Shown: piece by piece, positions 7,543 through 15,095 of the stretch | Position numbering within the stretch: the first letter of the stretch is position 1 | Layout: every line of letters starts with the position of its first letter | Origin: Deltaproteobacteria bacterium | GTDB taxonomy: Bacteria > Desulfobacterota > Dissulfuribacteria > Dissulfuribacterales > UBA3076 | Direction of reading: 5' to 3' | DNA length: 53,468 bases | NCBI GenBank assembly: GCA_003194485.1 | Contig: PQXD01000018.1 | Location: 1-53,468 of the forward strand | Made by a program: the position numbers and the translations under genes | Notes under the pieces: generated by a model | Database searches by the model: none | What the model saw: the letters and a program-made list of their open reading frames with translations, nothing else | What the model was told of the DNA's origin: nothing

Positions 7543-10236
7543 ATGCCTGATGAGGCAAGCAATAAAGCCCTCCCCAAGGCCTATGACTTCCGTGACGTGG
7601 AACGGCATTGGTACGAGGAGTGGGCACAGGAAGGCCTGTTCGAGGCCATGTTTGACCCTGAGCGTCCCTACTTCTCCATGGTGATACCGCCTCCCAATGT
7701 CACGGGTGTACTGCATATCGGCCACGCCCTTAACAATACTCTTCAGGATATCCTTGTCCGGTACAAGAGGATGGATGGATATAACACCCTTTGGGTCCCT
7801 GGAACAGATCATGCCGGTATTGCCACACAGATTGTGGTGGAGCGCAGCCTGGATGCAAATGGCCTGTCCCGCCACGACCTCGGACGAAAGAAGTTCATAG
7901 AGAAGATCTGGGAATGGAAGGCCTCAAGCGGCGGCAAAATCATCGAGCAACTGAAGGGCCTTGGCTGTTCATGTGACTGGTCAAGGGAAAGGTTCACAAT
8001 GGATGAAGGCCTTTCAAGGGCTGTAAGAGAGGTCTTTGTGCGTCTGTATGAAGAAGGCCTGATATACAAAGGGAATTATATAATCAACTGGTGTCCGAGG
8101 TGTCACACCGCCCTTGCCGACATTGAGGTGGAACACGAACAGACAAAAGGACACCTGTGGTATATACGCTATCCGCTTGCTGAGAAGACAGAAAAAATCA
8201 TCAAATTCATAACCGTTGCCACCACAAGGCCGGAAACCATGCTGGGAGATACGGCAGTGGCCGTCCATCCTGAAGATTCCCGTTACAAGGACCTTGTCGG
8301 CAAGGATCTTGTGCTCCCGCTGTTAAACAGACGCATACCGGTGATTGCGGATACGGCGGTAGAGCCCAGGTTCGGTACAGGTGCGGTAAAAGTCACCCCT
8401 GCCCACGACCTTAACGACTTTGAAATAGCAAAAAGGCACGGGCTCCAATCCATCAATATCTTTGATGAAAGCGCAATACTCACCGAAGCTGCCGGCCAAT
8501 ATGCCGGTCTCGACCGCTATCAGGCCAGAAAGCAGGTCATTGCCGACCTGAATAAGCAGGGCCTGCTGGAAAAGGAAGAGGCCTACGACCTGGCAGTGGG
8601 CGTATGTTATCGCTGCAAGACAGTGGTGGAGCCCAGACTTTCAAGACAATGGTTTGTAAAGGTCGCGCCCCTCGCAGGACCTGCCCTCAAGGCAGTGAAG
8701 GATAAGCGGACTATCCTGGTCCCGGCCTCCTGGGAAAGGACATATGATGAGTGGATGACCACTATACGGGACTGGTGCATATCCCGCCAGATCTGGTGGG
8801 GGCACCGCATCCCGGCCTGGACCTGCACTGCCTGCAGTGAAGTTATCGTGGCAAGAGAGGAGCCTGAAGCATGCCCCAAATGCGGGAACACGGACCTCGA
8901 GCAGGAGAGCGATGTACTTGATACCTGGTTCAGCTCAGCCATCTGGCCCTTTTCTACTCTCGGATGGCCTGACAAGACCCCTGAACTTGAGGTCTTTTAC
9001 CCCACGTCAGTACTTATAACCAGCTTTGACATCCTGTTCTTCTGGGTGGCCAGGATGATGATGATGGGCCTTCACTTCATGGGGGACGTCCCGTTTGAGC
9101 ACGTATATCTGCATGCCCTTATCAGGGACGTCGAGGGGAAAAAGATGAGCAAGTCAAAGGGGAACGTAATTGATCCTCTGACCATCATGGAGAAGTACGG
9201 AACCGATGCGGTACGCTTCACCCTGGCGGCCTTTGCCGCCCAAGGCAGGGACATAAAGCTGGCAGAAGAGAGGATCGAGGGCTACCGCCACTTTGTCAAC
9301 AAGATCTGGAACGCGGCCCGGTTTGTACTTCTTAATCTGAAAACCGGAGAAGATGCCATGACCGAGGCTCCTGGACCTGATTCTTTTTCCGATCCATCAG
9401 AAAGGTGGATACTTTCACGCCTCAACCAGGTGACCTGCGCTGTGCGGAAGGCACTGGACGAATTCGCTTTTGATGTTGCCGCAAAAGAGCTGTACCAGTT
9501 TTTCTGGCATGAATACTGCGACTGGTATCTTGAGCTTGCAAAGCCCGCGCTTTCCGGAGCTGAACCTGATCGATATGACGCGGCCAGATGGGTGACGCTC
9601 ACTGTACTTGATCACAGCCTCAGGCTCCTCCACCCCTTTATGCCCTTTGTGACAGAGGAACTCTGGCACCATCTCCCCGGGCAAAGGGGATACATCATGG
9701 TCTCACCTTTCCCCGGGCCTGTTGAGGCGTGGAACGATGTCCGGGCAGAAGGCATAATCAAACAAGTAATGGGGGTGGTAAGTTCCATCCGGAATGCAAG
9801 ATCTGAAATTGGAATACACCCGGGGGCCAAGATCACTGTAATCGCCCTGCCGCACTCTGAGAATGCTTACCGTTTTCTGGATTCCCAGGAAAAGGCCATA
9901 AAAACTCTTGCCGGGGTGGAGACCCTGAGCTTTCTGAAAGAAGGGGAGGCACGCCCCGAGGGTGCAGCTACGATCATACTCGATGATATTGAGATCTTCA
10001 TACCTCTTGAGGGATTTGTCGATATTGAGGAAGAACTCCGAAAGCTCAACAAGGAGGAGAAAAAGCTCTACATGGAGCTTACCAAGACAGAGGCCAAGCT
10101 CAAGAATGTAAACTTTCTTTACAGGGCACCTCAAGAGATCGTGCAGAAAGAACGCGACAAGGTCAACAGGTTCCAGACCAAACTGAAAAAAATTATCTCT
10201 CACAGAGAGACCCTTGAAGGCATACTCAGGAGATAG
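7543..10236 (+). CDS. valS: Valyl-tRNA synthetase
   Basis: The 897-residue class I synthetase charges tRNA-Val. It shows NVTGVLHIGHALNN (HIGH at 58-61), a CP1 editing domain with TTRPETMLGDTAVAVHP, a Zn-type pair (CTACSEVIVAREEPEACPKC; two adjoining parts), GKKMSKSKGNVIDP (about residue 535) and an anticodon-binding domain. The C-terminal coiled coil is typical of ValRS (LRKLNKEEKKLYMELTKTEA and beyond). GGAG lies eight bases before the ATG. It sits between tsaE and nadC, four bases from the latter, in a tight plus-strand operon. Confidence 0.97.
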   Translation: MPDEASNKALPKAYDFRDVERHWYEEWAQEGLFEAMFDPERPYFSMVIPPPNVTGVLHIGHALNNTLQDILVRYKRMDGYNTLWVPGTDHAGIATQIVVERSLDANGLSRHDLGRKKFIEKIWEWKASSGGKIIEQLKGLGCSCDWSRERFTMDEGLSRAVREVFVRLYEEGLIYKGNYIINWCPRCHTALADIEVEHEQTKGHLWYIRYPLAEKTEKIIKFITVATTRPETMLGDTAVAVHPEDSRYKDLVGKDLVLPLLNRRIPVIADTAVEPRFGTGAVKVTPAHDLNDFEIAKRHGLQSINIFDESAILTEAAGQYAGLDRYQARKQVIADLNKQGLLEKEEAYDLAVGVCYRCKTVVEPRLSRQWFVKVAPLAGPALKAVKDKRTILVPASWERTYDEWMTTIRDWCISRQIWWGHRIPAWTCTACSEVIVAREEPEACPKCGNTDLEQESDVLDTWFSSAIWPFSTLGWPDKTPELEVFYPTSVLITSFDILFFWVARMMMMGLHFMGDVPFEHVYLHALIRDVEGKKMSKSKGNVIDPLTIMEKYGTDAVRFTLAAFAAQGRDIKLAEERIEGYRHFVNKIWNAARFVLLNLKTGEDAMTEAPGPDSFSDPSERWILSRLNQVTCAVRKALDEFAFDVAAKELYQFFWHEYCDWYLELAKPALSGAEPDRYDAARWVTLTVLDHSLRLLHPFMPFVTEELWHHLPGQRGYIMVSPFPGPVEAWNDVRAEGIIKQVMGVVSSIRNARSEIGIHPGAKITVIALPHSENAYRFLDSQEKAIKTLAGVETLSFLKEGEARPEGAATIILDDIEIFIPLEGFVDIEEELRKLNKEEKKLYMELTKTEAKLKNVNFLYRAPQEIVQKERDKVNRFQTKLKKIISHRETLEGILRR

Positions 10237-10239
10237 ACA

Positions 10240-11106
10240 GTGGCACCGGACATATATCCGCCACACCGCTTTTTATACAGTCGGCAAGTATACGCAGCCC
10301 TGGCAGAAGACCTTGAACACGGTGACATAACCACCGATGTCACAGTACCCCCTGAGGTCTCCGGTTCAGCCGTTATCGTTGCCAGGGAGGCTGCCGTAAT
10401 AGCAGGTACATTTGTAGCCCAGGAGGTCTTCAGACAAATTGACCCGGACATACGGTTCAAAGAAACAAGGGAAGAGGGCTCGGAGGTCTCCAGGGGCGAT
10501 GTAGTCATGGATCTTTGCGGGAAGCTTGCCGCTATTCTCCAGGCAGAACGGGTGGCACTTAATTTCCTTCAACGCCTGTGCGGCATTGCCACCCTCACCA
10601 GGCGTTTTGTACAGGAACTCTCAGGCCTTCCCTGTAAATTGGTGGACACCAGGAAGACTACACCGGGAATGAGAATGCTTCAGAAGTATGCGGTAAGGAT
10701 AGGAGGAGGCCATAACCATCGCTACAGCCTGTCAGACGGCATTCTCATAAAAGACAACCACATTACGGCATGCGGTTCAATAAAAGAGAGCATAATCCGG
10801 GCCAGGGCCGGAGCACCGCACACACTTTTACTGGAAATAGAGGTTTCAGGGATTAAAGAACTCGAAGAGGCCATAAAGGCCGGGGCGGACGCAGTGCTTC
10901 TGGACAACATGGACCCGGCAACACTCAAGGATGCCGTATCCCTTGCAAGGAAGCTCAAACCCGGGGTAATCCTTGAGGCATCAGGTGGTATACGTCTTGA
11001 AAATGTCCGGGAAATCGCCGAGACAGGAGTGGACATAATCTCAGTAGGACAACTTACCCACTCGGCCGCGGCAAGCGATTTAAGTCTCAAGGTCCTGAAG
11101 GAATAG
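10240..11106 (+). CDS. nadC: Nicotinate-nucleotide pyrophosphorylase (carboxylating)
   Basis: The 288-residue enzyme converts quinolinate and PRPP to nicotinate mononucleotide in NAD synthesis. Family blocks are DLEHGDITTDVTV, a Lys/Arg block DTRKTTPGMRMLQKYAVRIG, GGHNHRYSLSDGILIKDNH, EIEVSGIKELEEAI and VILEASGGI. The start is GTG at 10240 with AGGAGA six bases upstream, overlapping the end of valS. nadA and nadB are not in the window. The last gene of the transporter-tsaE-valS run; the composite repeat begins about 75 bp downstream. Confidence 0.95.
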   Translation: MAPDIYPPHRFLYSRQVYAALAEDLEHGDITTDVTVPPEVSGSAVIVAREAAVIAGTFVAQEVFRQIDPDIRFKETREEGSEVSRGDVVMDLCGKLAAILQAERVALNFLQRLCGIATLTRRFVQELSGLPCKLVDTRKTTPGMRMLQKYAVRIGGGHNHRYSLSDGILIKDNHITACGSIKESIIRARAGAPHTLLLEIEVSGIKELEEAIKAGADAVLLDNMDPATLKDAVSLARKLKPGVILEASGGIRLENVREIAETGVDIISVGQLTHSAAASDLSLKVLKE

Positions 11107-11234
11107 AGGTGTATAGATTTCACTACATAATGAAGGAAGCATTCTATTTACCCATCGTCCTTTATTGTTCACAAAGCTTAATGTAAATATCCGGTGGACC
11201 CGTTATATCCTGCCTTGGAGCGGTTACCTTTTTT

Positions 11235-11323
11235 CCGGGTTTCAAAGCTCACTCATCGCGGACCGGAGAGGCAGTGCAATTTGGCCCGCGATCGAAACCC
11301 TGCAAAAGGCAAACCGCTTCTGC
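11235..11323. repeat. Hairpin module, first of two direct copies
   Basis: These 89 bases are repeated identically at 11411-11499. The fold is GGGTTTC..GAAACCC outside and ATCGCGG..CCCGCGAT inside. A third copy is at about 27714-27808, and the last part alone (AAAAGGCAAACCGCT onward) is at 45626. After this copy, the tail GGCAGGGCACGGATGGCAAC (ending 11342) matches the copies at 27.8 and 45.6 kb. Confidence 0.85.
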
Positions 11324-11410
11324 GGCAGGGCACGGATGGCAACTTCCACAGTGAACCAGTAACTTCTCAATAATTGAGGCGGATTAGATTTTGCGACTAT
11401 TCACTGGATT

Positions 11411-11499
11411 CCGGGTTTCAAAGCTCACTCATCGCGGACCGGAGAGGCAGTGCAATTTGGCCCGCGATCGAAACCCTGCAAAAGGCAAACCGCTTCTGC
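11411..11499. repeat. Hairpin module, second direct copy
   Basis: Identical to 11235-11323 over the full 89 bases, 176 bp downstream. Here the usual tail is replaced after CGCTTCTGC by the start of the long palindrome (11501), so the palindrome appears to have joined a truncated module. Confidence 0.85.
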
Positions 11500-11500
11500 A

Positions 11501-11699
11501 GCAACCGGTCACACAGGGTGCTCCTTCTGAAAACGATTTGCGTCAGCCCTGTAGTTTTCTTGGTCTTTGCAGCATGGGAAACCCCCGGCTCCGGAGCGCA
11601 GCGGAGGAGAACGGGGGAGGGTCTCCCATGCTGCGAAGGCCTCAGAAAACAAGGGGCGAGAGCATGTTGGAAGAAGGGGCACCCTGTGTGACCGGTTGC
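11501..11699. repeat. Long palindromic element, copy 1 (type A)
   Basis: GCAACCGGTCACACAGGGTG (start 11501) begins a 21-bp arm that pairs perfectly with 11679-11699. Inner arms pair as GGTCTTTGCAGCATGGGA with TCCCATGCTGCGAAGGCC. The apex is a CCCCGGCTCC..GGAG..GGGG stem around GAGCGCAGCGGA. The fold matches the other three copies although the outer stem is unlike that of copies 2 and 4. Confidence 0.9.
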
Positions 11700-11860
11700 C
11701 AGTGGACCACGGACGGGTTCATAAGAATATTTATTTTTTAGTAGATCTTAACAACAATCATCATTAACTGCTGACTCAAATGGCATGAATTTTGCTGACT
11801 CACCTTTAAAATAACAAGAGGGCTTCCGCTAGTATAAACTATCAGTCTTAAAATCTTAAA

Positions 11861-12910
11861 ATGGATAATGCTGTTCCTCCACAGGTATTAGTAGTAGACG
11901 ACGACCGTGATATCCTGCAGACAATGCAGATCCGGTTAAAGCTTATGGGCTACCAGGTAGTAACCTGTATAGATCCCCATGATGCCCTGTCTGTTTTTGA
12001 ACAGGGCAACTTTTCACTAGTTCTCACTGATCAGCGCATGGAAGGTCTGAAGGGCTCTGATCTGGTAAATGAAATCCATCTCAGAGATCCGCATATCCCA
12101 ATTATCATCATGACTGCATATGGAACAGTGGAAGACGCTGTCAAATCATTGCGACAAGGGGCGTATACCTATCTTCAGAAGCCGGTTGATACTCACGAGT
12201 TGGAACTGCATATAAAAAGTGCCATGGAAAAGGCGGCCATGGAGCAGAGGTTGACTCAAGAAAGGAATAAATGGGAAAGGGTCCTGGAGAGCATGGGAGT
12301 TGCCCTGGTCCTGCTTGACTCTGACTATACCGTGGCCTGGATGAATCCGATAGCCCAAAGCCTGTATAAAGCAGAAGATTTCTCTCAGGGGCTGCACTGT
12401 ACTGAAATCATCCCCCGAGGCAGTCTTCCCTGTACCCGCTGCCCGGCCAAGACAGCACTGTCTTCCGGCAAAACCTGCTCTGTGGAGCACCATAATCTGG
12501 AAACAGATCACTGGTTCCTCGTAACTGCAATTCCTGTTCAGAACCTCCGGGGAAGTATCGTGCAGGTCGCGGTATTGGCCCTGGATACCACTGAAATCAA
12601 AAAGGTCCAGGATATACTTCTAAAGCAAGAAAGGTTTAAAGGCGCTCTTGAAATGGCAGGATCGGCGGCCCATGAGCTTAGCCAGCCCATGCAGGCTATC
12701 CTGGGATGGGGTGAGTTGCTTAAGGACCGTCTTGATGAAGATGATCCAAATTTTCGAATCCTGCAGTCAATATGCCAAGAGATTGAAAAACTTGGTAAGC
12801 TGACTAAAAAGATCGGCAATGTGACTCGCTATGTAATCATGGATTACCCCGGCAATAGTAATATCATAGACCTGGATAAGGCCTCGCTTGAGAAGAAAGG
12901 CTCAGCCTGA
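11861..12910 (+). CDS. Receiver-PAS-HisKA protein without an ATPase domain
   Basis: The 349 residues read as a receiver domain (acidic DDD near residue 13-15, phospho-acceptor Asp57 in LVLTDQRMEG, Lys in LQKPVD). A PAS-like domain with a Cys cluster follows (LPCTRCPAKTALSSGKTC), then a HisKA-like helix with AHELSQPMQAILGWGELL (His271). The protein then ends after about 80 more residues, with no N, G1 or G2 boxes of a HATPase domain. It would need a partner kinase, or act as a phospho-relay or sensor of another kinase. The Cys-x2-Cys part suggests redox or metal sensing, which is inference. The gene ends 9 bp inside the convergent cobC gene. No neighbour is an obvious partner. Confidence 0.85.
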   Translation: MDNAVPPQVLVVDDDRDILQTMQIRLKLMGYQVVTCIDPHDALSVFEQGNFSLVLTDQRMEGLKGSDLVNEIHLRDPHIPIIIMTAYGTVEDAVKSLRQGAYTYLQKPVDTHELELHIKSAMEKAAMEQRLTQERNKWERVLESMGVALVLLDSDYTVAWMNPIAQSLYKAEDFSQGLHCTEIIPRGSLPCTRCPAKTALSSGKTCSVEHHNLETDHWFLVTAIPVQNLRGSIVQVAVLALDTTEIKKVQDILLKQERFKGALEMAGSAAHELSQPMQAILGWGELLKDRLDEDDPNFRILQSICQEIEKLGKLTKKIGNVTRYVIMDYPGNSNIIDLDKASLEKKGSA

Positions 12911-13543
12911 AGATTCCAGAAGTCTTGTGATTCCCTTATCTGCTGACCAGTTCAGTAAACGTAAGATCACCGGACCGTCCTGGTAAAAATCCAGGACGTT
13001 GACGCAAGCGAAGTCCTGCTCAAGGAAGAATATGTTGTTTAACGAAAGGCCTATCGCTTTTGCAATCAAGACCCTGTTCACACCGCCATGACTTACTATT
13101 GCCACGGTTTTTTCTTTATATTCCTTGAGAACCTCGCCTATGACACGCCAAACGCGTAAAGCGACTTCTGCCAGATTCTCTCCCTGCGGTGGTCTGTAAG
13201 ACTCCGGTTTTTTCATGTATTCTAAAATGGCACCGGGATATCCTGCTTCCACGGCATCCCAGCCAAGGCCGGACCAGAGGCCAAAATCCGCTTCCCTTAA
13301 CTCTGACCTGGCCTCCACTGCAAGGCCCCTTTCTCCGGCAATTGCTTTTGCCAGAAAGAGACAGCGGCTGAGATCGCTGCTGAAAATCATGCTGAGCGGG
13401 ATGTCTTTTAGTCTATCCGCCAGGACGAGGCTCTGCTTTCTGCCACGCTCTGAAAGGTGTATGTCTTGCTGACTGTAGAATACGCTCCCTGCATTTTCTA
13501 CCTCTCCATGTCTTAAGAGTATAATTCGAGCGGGTTTTTTCAT
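12902..13543 (-). CDS. cobC: Histidine phosphatase, probable alpha-ribazole phosphatase
   Basis: The product is a phosphoglycerate-mutase-like phosphatase of about 213 residues with RHGE at the N-terminus (IILLRHGEVEN), FSSDLSRC, the conserved READFGLWSGL and SHGGVNRVL. Being next to cobS suggests removal of the phosphate from alpha-ribazole-5'-phosphate (or adenosylcobalamin phosphate) in lower-ligand assembly of cobalamin. By sequence alone it could be another histidine phosphatase. ATG 13543 (MKKPARIILLRHGE) is chosen. A longer frame to 13717 adds 58 non-conserved residues that overlap the end of cobS. Confidence 0.8.
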   Translation of the reverse strand: MKKPARIILLRHGEVENAGSVFYSQQDIHLSERGRKQSLVLADRLKDIPLSMIFSSDLSRCLFLAKAIAGERGLAVEARSELREADFGLWSGLGWDAVEAGYPGAILEYMKKPESYRPPQGENLAEVALRVWRVIGEVLKEYKEKTVAIVSHGGVNRVLIAKAIGLSLNNIFFLEQDFACVNVLDFYQDGPVILRLLNWSADKGITRLLESSG

Positions 13544-13682
13544 TGAGTCTATTTTGAAATTGGAAATTTGGGCTTTATGCCTTTGTACTGTTTCAGATGA
13601 TCGCATTATCTGATAGCCCACGGTATTCTGAACCTTTTTGTTCCACTTGCCCCGATTTCCGATTTCAAGCCGTGAACGGCTA

Positions 13683-14456
13683 TTAGAAATTAATTCTGCA
13701 AACCGCTGCCGCACCAAGAAACAGCAAGGTCTCGGATACCTCTAAGTGTCCTCCCAGCACATCTCCTGTCACGCCTCCAAGCCTCATCCTGAACCATAAA
13801 GATGCCAGCAGACTCCAGGCTACTACTCCGGCAAAGAGCCAGATGCCCCATAGTCCCCAGATAAACCATGCGGCCCCGAGGGCCGTCGGACCAGCCAGGG
13901 CCAGGGTCCACCTGGTGCCAGGCCCCACAAATGCCTCGCCAAGACCTCCCTCGGGCCGGGCATAGATTGAAAAGGATGCCATGACATTCAGTGCCCAACG
14001 GGAAAGGCAAGGGCACAGCAATACCGCCTCCCAGGCCCCCCTGCCGGACAAAACCGCAAGGGCCGATGCCTTAAGTATCAATACGAGTACAAGGACCAGG
14101 ATTCCCAGGGCACCGCTGTGGCTGTCCTTCATGATACTCAAGGCCTTTTCAGGTCCTGCCCCGCTTCCTATGGCGTCGGACGTGTCAGTCAGGCCATCCA
14201 GATGCAATCCCCTGGTAAGAAAGGCCAGCCAGGCCACATCCATCGCACCCACAACAGACGGAGGCCATAGATCTTTTGCTGCCCAGTCAAAGCCCGCAAC
14301 CAAACCACCGAGTAACAAGCCGACTGATGGAAAGAATGCAAGAGATGCCTTCAACTCCGAATCTTTGAATGACAAACCAGGAGCCAGGGGAATTATGGTC
14401 AGAAACTGAAGGGCAAACAGGACACTTTTAATACCGGCGACTCCTATTTCTCCCAC
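13683..14456 (-). CDS. cobS: Adenosylcobinamide-GDP ribazoletransferase
   Basis: The 257-residue membrane enzyme joins adenosylcobinamide-GDP to alpha-ribazole, the last assembly step of the cobalamin nucleotide loop. Family motifs are FLTIIPLAP, the acidic GLHLDGLTDTSDAIGSG (about residues 83-99), KDSHSGALGI and GGVTGDVLGGHLEVSE near the C-terminus, among several hydrophobic helices. Its start overlaps the end of the biotin-carrier-like gene by 13 bp, so it is coupled to the acc genes, an unusual association. Cobalamin would serve corrinoid-dependent steps in a Wood-Ljungdahl organism (cooS and folD are in this window). Confidence 0.93.
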   Translation of the reverse strand: MGEIGVAGIKSVLFALQFLTIIPLAPGLSFKDSELKASLAFFPSVGLLLGGLVAGFDWAAKDLWPPSVVGAMDVAWLAFLTRGLHLDGLTDTSDAIGSGAGPEKALSIMKDSHSGALGILVLVLVLILKASALAVLSGRGAWEAVLLCPCLSRWALNVMASFSIYARPEGGLGEAFVGPGTRWTLALAGPTALGAAWFIWGLWGIWLFAGVVAWSLLASLWFRMRLGGVTGDVLGGHLEVSETLLFLGAAAVCRINF

Positions 14457-15088
14457 TCCGCATGGATCCTCTGGATAACTTTCCGCACATATTGGAGCTT
14501 ATCAGGAGGACAGATCCCCAAGAGCGGGGATCCCTGTTCCACCATATCCCCTGATTTGAAATAGATCTTGTAAAGCGTCCCCGGGACCCCTTCATAGCTG
14601 ATCACCGTATCCCTTTTCATAAGAGACATGATCAATACCTCATTTCCGGATTCCACGGGCACGCCTCTTTCAGGCTGCTTTTCCATCTTTGCTGAAATCT
14701 CAGGCGCAAGGAAATACCTGGCCCGCTGCGGAGCAGGAAGGATGTAAAGAACCCGGGTCAGGATACGGTCAATAATCTCCTCTTTATCCAACTGGTGCCG
14801 TATAGAGAGGAGCAGTTCACCCGCCTCTACAAATCGGCCCTCAAGGTCAAGGCGGATTCCGCTAACCTGTCCATTCCAGAGGGCGGTCACTCTCTTCACG
14901 TTCCGTTCCCTCTCGATGACATAGAGCAGGGTCCCGGGTCGATGGAGCCACTCTCCACTCGGCCCCTTGACTGTCTGGCCTTCCTTCACCTTAAAGGATA
15001 CGATCCCCGTATGGGGTGTCTCAACAGGATAATCCTCAAACGGATGAGAACGATAGCGCCTTAATAGGTCGTTTAGATTGATGTCCAT
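14444..15088 (-). CDS. Biotin carboxyl carrier-like protein (double biotinyl/lipoyl fold)
   Basis: This 214-residue protein appears to carry two biotinyl-like halves. Residues 22-97 include TALWNGQVSGIRLDLEGRFV. Residues 150-195 read VLIMSLMKRDTVISYEG and GTLYKIYFKSGDMVEQGSPLL. The second half aligns with the BCCP swinging domain, with SLMKRD in place of the usual EAMKM, so Lys158 is the probable biotin acceptor. The change around the lysine is unusual. It lies seven bases after accAD and in the same operon as accC, so it most likely is the carrier subunit of this carboxylase. It is longer than E. coli AccB and lacks its Ala/Pro-rich linker. Whether it is biotinylated is not certain. Confidence 0.7.
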   Translation of the reverse strand: MDINLNDLLRRYRSHPFEDYPVETPHTGIVSFKVKEGQTVKGPSGEWLHRPGTLLYVIERERNVKRVTALWNGQVSGIRLDLEGRFVEAGELLLSIRHQLDKEEIIDRILTRVLYILPAPQRARYFLAPEISAKMEKQPERGVPVESGNEVLIMSLMKRDTVISYEGVPGTLYKIYFKSGDMVEQGSPLLGICPPDKLQYVRKVIQRIHAEWEK

Positions 15089-15095
15089 CAGCCAG

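Larger units (their letters stand above)
11183..11733. repeat. Composite dispersed repeat, copy 1 (two hairpin modules plus long palindrome)
   Basis: This fills most of the 754-bp gap between nadC and the next gene; no convincing gene lies in it. The left boundary is GTAAATATCCGGTGGACCCG (11183) and the right is CGGGTTCATAAGAATATTTA, ending 11733. The right boundary is the exact reverse complement of the left boundary of copy 2 (27666). The left boundary matches the reverse complement of the right boundary of copy 2 at 20 of 21 positions. Inside are two direct copies of a hairpin module and a 199-bp palindrome, annotated separately. Short frames here (PERSEGER-like translations) recur only because the repeat recurs. 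Confidence 0.85.

Noticed and set aside
11290-11345. c-di-GMP (GEMM) riboswitch resemblance in GCAAAAGGCAAACCGC..GCGG
   Set aside because: The conserved GACGCAAAGCC part and the second stem of GEMM are missing, and the segment is inside a dispersed repeat rather than a stable 5' leader.
13544-13717. N-terminal extension of the CobC-like phosphatase
   Set aside because: The 58 residues are not family-like and overlap the end of cobS; ATG 13543 directly precedes the RHGE strand.
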